15,643 nucleotides of DNA from Saccoglossus kowalevskii (GCF_000003605.2 NW_003157230.1:117533-133175); one strand, 5' to 3'; shown: positions 1 to 8,763, counted from the first letter of the stretch. The notes: a model not told the origin generated them from the sequence alone. Numbers and translations are program-made.

Positions 1-246
1 ATTGTAACATACCTTACCACTCCATTATCATTACAGCAAGGTTAAAATCAAATTACTATGGCTAAGCCATATTCGATCATCACTGTGGTGAAATAAAATG
101 TATGATGATGATATGCAAAGTGAATGTGATAAATGCACGACACACAAAAAAACAAAATACACATGAATGTAGTAACAGGTTGGGGAAAGCTTTACTGTGG
201 AACATATAGCTAATTAATATGCAGTTTAAATAATTTATATTCACAG

Positions 247-278
247 ACCTAAACCTTAAACTTATCAGGCCTGTGCAA
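247..278 (+). repeat. dispersed repeat, copy A (pair with 2773-2804)
   Basis: A 32-bp block built on AAACTTATCAGGCC matches 2773-2804 at 28 of 32 positions without gaps, in the same orientation. The two copies are 2.5 kb apart. Both lie close to a short run resembling TTTTARTGACA and GACAG, so they are probably remnants of a larger dispersed element. Confidence 0.7.
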
Positions 279-320
279 AATTCTAGAAAACTTATGTTGT
301 ATGTTTTAATGACATCTGAC

Positions 321-348
321 ACAGACAGACAGACAGACAGACAGACAG
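321..348. repeat. ACAG tetranucleotide microsatellite, 7 copies
   Basis: Seven uninterrupted ACAG units. On the minus strand this is (CTGT)n, which lies just past the candidate poly(A) signal and could act as its GU-rich downstream element. The open frame of Cys-Leu-Ser-Val repeats read through it on the minus strand is an artefact of the microsatellite. Confidence 0.95.
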
Positions 349-369
349 GGTAAATAACAAGCAGCACTG

Positions 370-1035
370 GAATGGAGCAGAAATTTTATTGATTTTCAAT
401 AAAAAAAAAAAGGTACATCATTCAAAGTTATTTTGAAACAAAATAAAACATTATTAATTCATCCAATAAACTTAAAAAGTCTTCTAGACTGTATTTCCTA
501 TAATCTACGTCAATTTTCCATAAAATTGTTTAAGTTACAGCATTTGCACCTTTTGGACAACATAATTTTTCACACTTTTTTCTTGTTTTTTCTTCTATAA
601 TTTTGCATTGTCTGATCGAATTTTATGAAAACATATGAATAAAATTATGCAGGTAACAGAAGCTGACTTTGTAATGAAAGGGATGAAGAAAAACAAAAAT
701 ATATTTTATCACAGCAAAATGTTTCGATTTTGTGACAAAATGATTCAAATGCAGATATTTTCTGTAATTTGCACATGATCATGAAATATATATTTGATGA
801 ATTCAAATGTATCAAAAAGTTGCAAATTCTTGGAGTTTTAAGAAAAGAAGTTCATTTAACCTCTATTGTGAAGTTAATGTGCCAAGTAACTTGTTAGATC
901 TAGCAGAAACTATAAGCTAAAAAAAATATCAAGAAAAGAAGATGAAATTAATTTATTTGCACCAAACCATAGTTTATTCCTGCAACACGAAATGACGAAA
1001 AAATATTAAATACAAATCTAAACTTTGAGATTCTA
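370..1035 (-). other. probable 3' UTR of the minus-strand gene
   Basis: This AT-rich stretch follows the TGA stop on the minus strand. It contains several minus-strand AATAAA signals: one overlapping the last codons (1039-1044) and others at 973-978, 952-957 and 385-390. The two middle signals would give a UTR under 100 nt, the last about 660 nt. The last has the best surroundings, with a TGTA motif upstream and a long TG/TC-rich run downstream. Which site is used cannot be decided from sequence. No conserved frame was seen inside. Confidence 0.5.
384..404. promoter_or_regulatory. palindromic bidirectional poly(A) signal
   Basis: TTTTATTGA (384-392), a 3-base loop, then TCAATAAAA (396-404) form a perfect 9-bp inverted repeat. 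The palindrome gives AATAAA on the plus strand (399-404) and on the minus strand (385-390). For the minus-strand gene, a TGTCTG-rich run at 321-348 lies about 40-65 nt downstream, where a GU-rich downstream element is expected. A run of A continues to about 411 on the plus strand, so an old retroposon tail is an alternative reading. Confidence 0.45.
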
Positions 1036-1118
1036 TCATTTATTTCTGGGTCCTCCGGGTTTCCCCATTTTCTGTTGACCTGGTTTGGGAGCCCCTCGAC
1101 CACGACCTCCGAATGCAC
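1036..1118 (-). CDS. 3'-terminal coding exon, RG/Gly/Pro/Lys-rich C-terminal tail (partial gene)
   Basis: Read on the minus strand, this 83-bp block opens with the last two bases of a split codon (GT). It then encodes Ala-Phe-GGRGRG, then APKPGQQ, then KMGKPGGPRNK and a TGA stop at 1036-1038. It is clearly richer in G and C than its flanks. A textbook acceptor lies immediately upstream (pyrimidine-rich tract, then TTTGCAG), so the exon boundary and frame are well supported; the preceding intron is phase 1. FGGRGRG followed by a basic Lys/Pro/Gly end is typical of nucleolar and other RNA-binding proteins, so an RNA-associated nuclear role is a reasonable inference. The tail is too short and low-complexity to name the protein. 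A different minus-strand frame also stays open across this exon and into the intron (ending near 1040), but it ignores the splice site. No upstream exon of this gene was recognised in the window. Confidence 0.7.
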
Positions 1119-1142
1119 CTGCAAATAAAGAAAATAAAATTG
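1119..1142 (-). other. 3' splice site (intron acceptor) of the terminal exon
   Basis: On the minus strand this reads as a T-rich tract, then TTCTTTATTTGCAG, directly abutting the RG-rich exon. The AG is at 1119-1120. It is the best acceptor seen next to plausible coding sequence in the window. The donor at the far end of this intron was not found. Confidence 0.7.
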
Positions 1143-2223
1143 TAAGATATATTTCTACGGAAACAAAACTCTTGAAATTGAACATTTTGATAATTATTGT
1201 GTGTCAGATGACAGTTTCTGGGAACTGAATGGCACAACTCACATTTTTTATGTGCAAGTGCCAGTATACTGAACAATACCAAAGCGATGAGGCAAGTGGT
1301 TTCTATGGAAATTCAATCAATAATACATCACCACAAAATAAATCTACAAATTGGTTAGAGCATCACCAATTGTAACAATGTGTAAAATATCAAAGAAGTT
1401 ACAAAGATGCTTTCAAAATAATATTTTTTTTTTACCAAAAAATATTAATTAAAATTAAAAAATTTAGGTTATCATCACAAAATAAAGAATCCGATCGAAG
1501 TCCACCCAAGATACCTATAAATATTAAAGCAATATCACCAGTGGTTTTAGAGAAAAAAATTAGTACACAGAATTATGATATATAAGTAGATAATATTTGG
1601 TAATCGTTGTCTTATTAAAGTAACTATTCAAAATACCTAGACGTTTCAAGCAATGGCTCTTTAAACAGAATTATTTCGAGTATGTCACAGTAATCACATC
1701 AAGTAACAAACAAAAACAACTCATTATTGAATACAAACAGTGAATTTTACACACCAGTACTGTTGTACTTTCTTTTCAGTACAGATTTGATGCTATTTTG
1801 GGCAGCTTCAATAATATTTAGATACTGCATTGAGACTTTGTATGCTACAGTAATCTCTCAGATAACAATAGAAATGAAAACTTTACTTTCAATTGGTGTT
1901 TCCGTATTAGTCTTTTTTTAGTTGATTGCGAGAGATTTACGAGGATTAACAACCAAAATAAAAGGAATGTAATAAATATAGTTGTACTTTTTAGGCAAAG
2001 TAAAAATAGAATCAATAGTATGTGATTTATGGGAACACGACTAGACTAACAGAGAATTCAATACAAGCAGTAATTGGGTGTGTGCATTCAATAACAGATA
2101 AGGAATGCCACATAATGTAAGACTTCATCATTTTTCATAAGGGTGCAAGATTGATGATTTCATTATGTCCTAAAAGTTCACATTATATTAGCAAATAAAC
2201 ATCACAATAATTTATTTGCTAAG
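1143..2223. other. AT-rich non-coding stretch, probable intron
   Basis: No gene, RNA or strong repeat was seen. A and T runs, including a T9 near 1424-1432, are frequent. The only longer open frame (1727-1921, plus) lacks an ATG start and has AT-driven composition. The stretch lies just upstream, in minus-strand terms, of the RG-rich terminal exon and is best read as its last intron. Confidence 0.5.
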
Positions 2224-2239
2224 TCATGTCATGACATGA
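2224..2239. repeat. 16-bp perfect palindrome without spacer
   Basis: TCATGTCATGACATGA equals its own reverse complement over all 16 bases. It consists of two TCATG units facing two CATGA units. It could bind a dimeric protein or be a chance product of local CATG enrichment. Confidence 0.9.
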
Positions 2240-2280
2240 AAGAGTCCCTGTTAGATCAATAGTAAACAAAACTGAAATAA

Positions 2281-2570
2281 GTCAACCATCTGGGACCAAA
2301 TGGCAGATATGTTTCATTATAATGCATTTTTACATTAAAATGATGATCATTCGGCCATCTTGAATTGGATCATCAAACAAATTACTGTGCAATTGTTTGA
2401 CATGATGTCTAATGCATCTTTGAAGTTTGAACATAATTGGTTGAGGTATATTAAAGATATGGCTCTGGAACAGCATTCATTCAAACAAAATGGCCTCCAG
2501 TTGTCCATTTTCAGGATTTTACCCAACTTTTACCGAACTTTCTCCTTTGTGAAGTTATAGTTGGTTGCCG
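2281..2570 (+). repeat. diverged solo copy of the 337-bp repeat family
   Basis: The order of motifs matches the tandem units at 12268-12835: a GGCCATCTTGAATTGGATC block (compare CGCCATTTTGAATCGAATT near 12540), then AAGTTTGAA, ATAATTGGTTGAGGTA, a CTCTGGAACAG block, AAAATGGCCTCCAGT and TTTTCAGG. Similarity is patchy and clearly older than that between the two tandem units. An open frame at 2360-2560 is incidental. Confidence 0.5.
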
Positions 2571-2999
2571 TTATCTCAGTGTATTCAAAGGCCTACATAG
2601 TACCACTTTAATTATTTTGGGTGAAGATAAATATTTCCCCGTTTCACCCCAATCTGAGCTTTATAATTAGCATGGGTGGTTCATACCGCCAAGCACAAAG
2701 TAACTGCATATTTTAGTGACACTGACAGGGAGAATGTGTCTAGAATGCATTGCATGTCAGATGTAGATATAGATCTGAACCTCAAACTTATCAGGCCAGT
2801 GCAATCCACAGGTAATCCACAGGGCATAGCTTCATCCTAACAGGACTAAAACGACAGTCAATCCTGATGATATATAATTGTCAAAATGAACATATTTAGA
2901 CCGACAGGTTCAAGTCCATGAGCTTGATTCTGAGTTTATCAAAAAGCTTAGAGGTCTGATACTTGTATCACATCATTATATAACTAACAACTACCAATG
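2571..2999. other. non-coding, apart from the dispersed repeat
   Basis: No coding potential was seen. The stretch contains copy B of the 32-bp dispersed repeat (2773-2804) and a lone B-box-like GGTTCAAGTCC at 2907-2917 with no tRNA around it. Confidence 0.4.
2773..2804 (+). repeat. dispersed repeat, copy B (pair with 247-278)
   Basis: Second copy of the 32-bp block, 28 of 32 identical to copy A. Its shared core is AAACTTATCAGGCC followed by GTGCAA. The family is not recognised. Confidence 0.7.
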
Positions 3000-3930
3000 C
3001 TATAGCCTGTTTCACATTTAGCTTGCCTAAGGCCAGCCCAAATTTATTGTTTGTTGGATAAACAAGATTAAAATTTGGTTCGCTTTCACACAGTCAATAT
3101 GTCATTATTTAGGCCGTCCATTGGAATGCAGATTTGTTCTGTCAGAAGTGTACAACATGGCAGACTTCAGATTTTGTCTGTATATATTTAGGAAATCTTG
3201 AAGAAAATGTAGTTTCTTAAATTGTCCTGGAGTTCAAACAAATTTGAGTCATGGATAGCGGCGAAATTGGGCACAAATAAACTGTGCAATTTGATTTGTT
3301 TTGAACTGTTAAGAGGAAACTTGGCGACAGTGTCGAGACTTGACACTAGGAAGAGACAATAACTGGTAGATACAAATAGTTTTGAGGAAATGTGAAAAAA
3401 ATCACAAGACTTTCTCTTTCAGACACTACGATTGTTGTTTTCAATATTGCTATAAATCCGCTCACAAAAGTCTCAGCGTTTTTTTTTACTTGTTCTATTG
3501 TTCTATTTCAATATCTCCTAACTGGGCTGTGATCTTTTCATGTCTTTCATTTTGAATTTGGTCTATCGTCCATGTAACAATCAATGATTTTATTTCTTTT
3601 TAACAGTCAAATTCACTTCTCTCACACACTCTCAACCATCATTTCTGCAATTGTGAAAAGATTTTGAGACAGTGCAACACAGCTCACGAACCTAATTCAC
3701 ATATTTAGTCAACGATAGCGGCGATTGCATAATCTGGCACTTGTTCATATAGTAGTTAGGTTGGGATTAAAACTAGGGCTGGTTCTGGCACCCCCTTCCT
3801 CAGCACAACTTATTTAGGCCAACCTAAATTTTTAGGTTTGTGTTCACACTTGAAATTTAGTCAACAGCCTTAAATTTGAGAAACAGCTAAAGGGAAAACA
3901 TTATCAATTATAATTTGGTGTCACTGGGTG
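3000..3930. repeat. probable non-autonomous repeat region with TTTAGGCC-type ends
   Basis: Related motifs recur at both ends and in the middle: CTAAGGCCAGCCCAAATTTA near 3026, ATTTAGGCCGTCCATTGG near 3107 and ATTTAGGCCAACCTAAATTT near 3812. TTCACA-type motifs flank both ends. A perfect 8-bp stem, AACCTAAA-TT-TTTAGGTT, sits at 3821-3838. The phrase GATAGCGGCGA occurs near 3254 and again near 3714. No transposase frame is visible. True element borders are uncertain. Confidence 0.4.
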
Positions 3931-4046
3931 GTGTGTAAATAGACACAAGGTAGTTAGGGACGCAGGTGTGAGGAAATATTATGATAGATGCTGTAAAACA
4001 TGTCTTTTTCACAAGCATGTCTTTTAGCGGATTTAGCGAGAGAACT

Positions 4047-4082
4047 GATTCGCTAATTCAAGATGTCGCTAATGACTTTATT
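4047..4082 (+). repeat. direct repeat with paired CGCTAA motifs, copy 1
   Basis: A 36-bp block beginning GATTCGCTAATTCAA and continuing TCGCTAATGAC matches 4266-4300 at roughly 80% with one single-base gap, in the same orientation. A further TTTAGCGGATTTAGCGAG lies just upstream (near 4023) and is the opposite-strand form of the same TCGCTAAA word. An 85-codon ATG frame (3981-4238) overlaps this copy but is not recognisable as a protein. Confidence 0.7.
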
Positions 4083-4265
4083 ATAAATTCAAAATGGCCA
4101 AGCCTTTGGGATTTGTATACAAGTAATCCGGAACACAAAAATCTGGGGCACTTCCTAATTACACTTGAAATTTTTCTTTGTTTTTATGGAGCTGATAACT
4201 GCACATTTGTTTTGGCAAGCGACAGACAAGTATTGTGAAAACAGGAAATCAACAATGACAAGAGA

Positions 4266-4300
4266 GATTCGCTAAATCAACATTTCGCTATTACTTCATT
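4266..4300 (+). repeat. direct repeat with paired CGCTAA motifs, copy 2
   Basis: Second copy of the block at 4047-4082, starting GATTCGCTAAATCAA and continuing TTTCGCTATTACTT. More TTGCTAAAAT and GTCGCTT words follow to about 4332. The roughly 180 bp between copies carry no matching motif, so the pair may be the ends of an inserted element. Confidence 0.7.
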
Positions 4301-4599
4301 TTACCACAATTTGCTAAAATTGCATGTCGCTTTTTCAACATGTTTTACACCAACTACCGGTATAAAATGAACTAAATTGAAAGGTAAGCTTATATTAGTA
4401 ATTACCACATTAGAACATAGAGGGGGCACATCTAAATGGGAAAATCAAGACATTGTTACTGATATACTCAGAATGTCACATGGATAAAAGAATGCATGTG
4501 ACGTATGTGACAGTACATCTCATATTTTTTTAATGCTCAAAATTTCCCTAGGGGAATTAAAATGGTTACATTGAATAACAAGCAGCCTGTTGGCTGAGA

Positions 4600-5135
4600 T
4601 AGCTCCGCTGTTAGCAAAGCACATTTCAATTAAGAATTGAAGATCATTAGAAAAGGAACAAATCTGAGGGAGGTCTACATGAGGTACCTATATGTATAGT
4701 ATCAAAGCAATCAGACTTGCGGTTTTTAACAAGTTGTCGAAAATATCACTTTTTATCCCAAATGACAAAAATATTCATCAGAATTAGAGAATTGAAGATA
4801 TCATCACGAAATGAACAAATCTGAGAAAGGTCTTCCTGAAGTACCTATATGTATAACATAAAAGCAATCACACTTGAGGTTTTTAACAATAAGTTGAAAA
4901 TATCACTTTTTACCGAAAATGGCAAAAATATCCATCAAAATTGGAGAATTGAAGATATCATCACGAAATGAACAAATCTAAGAGAGGTCTGCCCAAGGTA
5001 CATATACATCAAGTATCAAAGCATTCAGGCTTGTAGTTTTCAAGAAGAAGTCGAAAAAGTAAAACATTGACACGGACGACGACGGACAATCACTCGTATG
5101 ATAAGCTCCGCCCGACAAAGTCGACAGCGGAGCTA
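4600..5135. mobile_element. 536-bp non-autonomous element with 12-bp terminal inverted repeats
   Basis: The left end TAGCTCCGCTGT (4600-4611) is the exact reverse complement of the right end ACAGCGGAGCTA (5124-5135). Between them lie nearly three tandem units starting at 4634, 4789 and 4946 (spacing 155 and 157 bp). Each unit begins GAATTGAAGAT and carries GAACAAATCT, a GTACCTATATGTAT-type stretch and AATATCACTTTTTA. The right end also folds into a nested hairpin. There is no coding capacity, so it would need enzymes from elsewhere. No clear target-site duplication is visible. The class (MITE or satellite-bearing element) is an inference. Confidence 0.6.
4634..5055 (+). repeat. tandem repeat, about 156-bp period, 2.7 copies
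   Basis: Unit starts at 4634, 4789 and 4946 share GAATTGAAGAT. Units 2 and 3 are nearly identical over their first 35 bases (ATCATCACGAAATGAACAAA); unit 1 is more diverged. Each then carries an AGGTCT, a GTACYTATAT-like word, ATCAAAGCA-like words and a tail of AAAATATCACTTTTTA followed by AAATGRCAAAAATAT. The third unit is truncated before the GACGACGACGGA block. Confidence 0.85.
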
Positions 5136-5180
5136 AAAAGTTGACACAGATGACAACGACGAACAATCACTCATATGATA
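5067..5180 (+). repeat. 74-bp direct duplication flanking a nested hairpin
   Basis: TTGACACGGACGACGACGGA followed by CAATCACTCGTATGATAAG (from 5067) recurs from 5141 as TTGACACAGATGACAACGAC and CAATCACTCATATGATAAG. Between them AGCTCCGC (5104-5111) pairs with GCGGAGCT (5127-5134), and inside that CGAC pairs with GTCG around an AAA loop (5113-5123). The second copy lies outside the terminal inverted repeat, so the array may extend past the element or have been duplicated after insertion. Confidence 0.8.
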
Positions 5181-5189
5181 AGAGGAAAT

Positions 5190-6165
5190 ACAGGACGAAA
5201 TTCTAGCATATCATAAACTACTGCTTACAATACAGTGACATACATCACTACAGAAATGTGAGTTTACACATAGCAAGCTTAAAACTAGAACACCTATAAA
5301 CTACATACACGTAGATGCACGTGTCACCTGATGTATGTAACCAAGATCCATGTCAATATCTAGCAATGACAGCATAGGACGGAAGATTTTGAGCAGATAA
5401 ATGCAATTTTATCACAAGTATCATATTGATAAGAAACATATATCATACACAAGTTTGTTTGCAGAGTGGATAGAGGGGCTGGTCACTGTACCCCCTATAG
5501 GGCATGTATCCCACCACCCACATAACGTGGTGGTTCTATTTTGTTATGGAATCTTGCTGGTGGCAATATATACCTGAATCTGTGAAACTATACTCAATAG
5601 ACCACCCATTATGATTCAAGCCTACCTCTACCTTCCCATGCAACAATAGACATCTCTAAGAGTCAAGAAGTCTTAACAAGTTTTCTTCTAATTATTTTAA
5701 TCTTACGGTTAGCTCATTACAACGCAGCATTTATTGAGCACTACCCAAGGATAGTCATAGATGCGTGCAGGCGTCATTCAGAGGGATTTAATAACATACA
5801 AAAATCATCTATTTTATTTGAGGTTCACTTGTATGTTAAGCTTCTCCTGCAGCGCAGATATCATAGAAGGACTTAAATACGTACATGTACAAATCACAAA
5901 TAGAGATACTCAGAATAACAGCAAGTATTGGCAACAAGTAAACAAGTAAAAAGAAAAATACCTAAGTTAAAAACAAGTGCATTGTAAAGAGGTTCTTTGT
6001 GTTCATTTACCATATATATCAATTTATGAGAGCATACCAAGCAGCCAGGGTGGTAATATCATAAGGTGTAAAATCTAAATAAGCTTCACTCCACTTAACA
6101 CTTGAGTAATTTCTTTTAAGGAGATTTGGAAGACAATCAAATAGAGATGCAAAGACTTGTTACTC
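5190..6165. other. non-coding stretch with small palindromes
   Basis: No convincing gene. CCACCAC (5511-5517) pairs with GTGGTGG (5527-5533) over a 9-base loop in a locally GC-richer patch. A perfect palindrome GTACATGTAC lies at 5881-5890. An ATG frame at 5761-5949 (62 codons) shows no recognisable domain. Confidence 0.4.
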
Positions 6166-6279
6166 CTACTCTGCTGCCTTTAGGAACCACTCATACAGAC
6201 TTAACTGTCTAACAATGCTGTTTGCACACAAGAGTGCTACAGGGAGCGTCTCAAAATTTTTTACAACTTTTAAAAGCAT

Positions 6280-7186
6280 GCTGTGTTTTTACAATATGTT
6301 CACATCCATGTAATACAAAATGACTTTTGTGATACCAAATGAATACACAATGAAAAGTATTCCCTTATTGTCACAATAGTAAAAAGCACAAAAAATTTTG
6401 AAAAAAAATAGTTCAATTTTCTTAAATTGAGGTGTCACTATCAATAAGTATAGTATTGCATGGCAAAAATACCAAACCATGCTTCTATGTATATGCTGTA
6501 GTGTAAATCACTCCAATTTTGCAATACATGAAAAATCATATTTTTTTTCAGCAGTGAGGAACTGAAGACATTGAGTCACAGTGACTTCTGCAGAATGTCC
6601 TCACAAATTATTTCTGAGAAAGTTCTTGTAGTTATTAAAGTGAAACATTACTTTCTATTTTATTTGTTTGCTTGTAAGAAAAACACATATTTTTGTAAAA
6701 TGAAAGAGAAAAAGCCAAACTTTCGGGCTTCTTGTATCTTATTGTAAACAAATTTATGTGTGAAAATTACATTGCAAAAGAAGGTAGGACAAGTAAGATG
6801 ATATTGCACCTCAAGAAGTGGAGCCCTATCCTGCTCTATCTGAGATAACTTTATTGTAAGACAACTATACAGATGTAATACAGAATATTAAGTAACCAAT
6901 AACAAGTTTATTGAAAAGTTCTTGTAGTTCAATATATAGTTGTGACTTCCAAAACGTATACAAATTTTCATCAACTGATGTAATCTCGTAGATAGACAAA
7001 AATAATATATAAAGATGAAAATTGGGTTATTTTGATTATAGTGCGGTTATCTCAGAACAGATGACAAGCAATTCCAAGTGTTATGAACAAATCTAACATT
7101 CCGAGTGACACAAACAAGCAATTATTATAAGCTAATAGGGGTCATACATGAGGAATAATACTTTTATGATTACAAAATCATTATTA
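6280..7186. other. AT-rich stretch with no recognised feature
   Basis: Long A and T runs (for example T8-T9 near 6541) and no coding, RNA or repeat signal that I can support. The open frame on the minus strand at 6289-6480 is dominated by Phe, Ile, Tyr and Leu codons, as expected of AT-rich noise. Confidence 0.4.
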
Positions 7187-7393
7187 CTACCTTATACTGA
7201 AATATTTTTGATCCGGCCCAGTTAGACTTAAAATATACCACAAGAATTTACTCTTGAAATATAATTCTGGTATGTGTTTGTTGTTCATGGATATTTCAGC
7301 TTCATCATCCTCTACTTCGTTTATTAATTCAGATTTCTCAGATTGAGTAAAACTTGATACCTTGGATTCATGTCTTTGTTTGTATATGTATGT
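7187..7393 (-). other. open frame of 68 codons with acidic block, possible exon remnant
   Basis: Between a TGA at 7394-7396 and a TAG at 7187-7189 the minus strand stays open. It reads through a polar and acidic segment (SEKSELINEVEDDEAEIS) into a hydrophobic FLWYILSL segment. The first in-frame ATG is mid-way. It is on the same strand as the terminal exon at 1036-1118, and acidic blocks occur in nucleolar proteins. However, no donor giving the required phase 1 and no acceptor with a pyrimidine tract were found. Open frames of this length are expected by chance in this AT-rich DNA. Confidence 0.15.
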
Positions 7394-7957
7394 TCATGGT
7401 TTATCAATAAATGTTCACAAACAAAGTTGCCATAAAGGAGTTTTTTTGTGAGAACATATTCTTTCACTCATATATTAGAATGGGACAAACTACTGAAACT
7501 GTTGAATCTCAATACCCCTTTCTAATTTTTTAATAATATTGTTCCTGACACAATGTTTCATTATCTTCAGGAAGAAATTTATAAATTATATAATCGAGTC
7601 GTTTTTGTTTTTTTCAATGCGTTAAATTTGTAATTAGCACAAAAGTGATAATATTTATATCAAAAATATTTGTTTCCATATGTGACCTTTTATAACAATC
7701 ATCAATTTTCAAAGACTTGTGAAATTGTATTACACCACCTTAAGGAAATCATACATCATAGCTGACTAACGGGTACAATCAGTTCAATAAGGTCAGCATT
7801 TTACATTATACCCACAATTATCCAATTTGTCAAAAGTTTCCCTCGAGGCATAATCTAAATTTATTCACTCCCTTCCATGCTGTAGGGGTTCGTAATATAA
7901 TTCCAATTGTATTTTTATTTTGTAGTGACTTTAATCTTGTGTTGTTTTTACTACTGT
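7394..7957. other. AT-rich non-coding stretch
   Basis: Nothing supportable beyond a pyrimidine-rich run leading to the acceptor-like TAG at about 7959. Confidence 0.4.
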
Positions 7958-7959
7958 AG

Positions 7960-8153
7960 ATCAGTTTAAACACAGTAAGCGAGCTGACAGGGGGCCTTTA
8001 AAGGACATCTCAGACAATTTCATTTCTTACTTGTATCTTTATTTTGCATTCTTGTTCAGCCTGGGTTTACCGGCTGCTTATATTTGTGCAGAGTTTGAAA
8101 TAAAACTATTAGTCTATTATCATGAGACTTTGAAAAATCTACAAATAAAATAG
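7960..8153 (+). other. possible terminal exon: 63-codon frame behind a good acceptor
   Basis: A pyrimidine-rich tract (TTGTTTTTACTACTGTAG) ends at 7959. After a split codon the frame reads QFKHSKRADRGPLKDISDN, then a hydrophobic span with YLYLYFAFLFSLGLPAA, then a Lys-containing end and TAG at 8151-8153. AATAAA motifs lie at about 8100 and 8144. If real, it would be the C-terminus of a plus-strand membrane protein. I do not recognise a family; codon choice is AT-driven apart from the first 15 codons. A second very good acceptor (TTGCATTCTTGTTCAG near 8059) lies within it, which argues against a simple exon. A chance open frame is at least as likely. Confidence 0.2.
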
Positions 8154-8250
8154 ACCAGTGAAATGGTCTGAATAGTTTGACCGGCCTTTACACACAAGTC
8201 AGTCTATGCATGTGAGTTTCCATGGAAATGTACTGAAGTTATGGAGACAA

Positions 8251-8284
8251 CCAATCAGTGATGACACAGTATTCTGTGACGTCA
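8251..8284. promoter_or_regulatory. CCAAT box and full CRE palindrome
   Basis: CCAATCA at 8251-8257 is followed by the full cAMP-response palindrome TGACGTCA at 8277-8284. GATGACACAG and CTGTGACGTC around the TATT centre form an imperfect inverted repeat. Such pairings are typical of promoters and also of repeat-element ends. No transcription unit is evident downstream. Confidence 0.3.
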
Positions 8285-8344
8285 ACATATTCAAGTGCAC
8301 TGAGAAGGGCATTTGAAATGATTTGATTCATTTACATGCATTGT

Positions 8345-8361
8345 GGGGGGAGGGGGGGGGG
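8345..8361 (+). other. G-tract (G6 A G10), possible G-quadruplex
   Basis: Sixteen G in 17 bases, isolated in AT-rich sequence. It can supply four GGG runs with single-base loops, so quadruplex formation is possible. It is also a likely site of length variation and sequencing error. Confidence 0.8.
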
Positions 8362-8763
8362 TCATACAGCATTGTGCAAGTCAGTAGTCCCAACATAGAA
8401 TACAGAGTTTTTTGACAAAAATACATGGTATGTATGGAGTGATATTCAATGCGTCCAACTATCACTCATCACAAAATACATCAATTATAGACACACCTGA
8501 TAGCAGTGCATTTGTACATGTTTTATATACACAATCATTAAATGTGACCATAGAAACACATTTGTGATGTATCAAAGTACATGCGATACTAACTATACAG
8601 TAATACATTTTGCCATACAAACCACATGTTGGAGACTACATTTGTATGTTACTGGGTTCCATGATGATAGCAATTCATTACCATGGCATTAAACAAGCCC
8701 CAGAACAAGCATAAGCACCTACAGAGCATTAGTAAATGAATTTGAATCTTGGCCAGTGAAATT

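Noticed and set aside
80-367. 95-codon minus-strand frame with Cys-Leu-Ser-Val repeats
   Set aside because: It is the translation of the ACAG microsatellite plus AT-rich flank, and lies beyond the likely poly(A) site.
1040-1282. 80-codon minus-strand frame over the terminal exon
   Set aside because: It reads straight through the splice acceptor in a different frame; the spliced RG-rich frame explains the exon better.
2907-2917. Perfect tRNA B-box word GGTTCAAGTCC
   Set aside because: No A-box or cloverleaf upstream at the right distance; treated as chance.
3981-4238. 85-codon ATG frame on the plus strand
   Set aside because: It overlaps the CGCTAA direct repeat, has no recognisable domain and no splice or poly(A) context; length is within chance for AT-rich DNA.
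4591-4632. A-box-like TGGCTGAGATAG with a weak TTCAA word downstream, suggesting a tRNA-derived SINE head
   Set aside because: The spacing is too short and the B-box too poor; the terminal inverted repeat gives a better account of this end.
6166-6279. 37-codon minus-strand ATG frame with a protein-like look (ends SLYEWFLKAAE)
   Set aside because: Too short, no splice sites or family recognised; expected by chance, though a decayed element fragment is possible.
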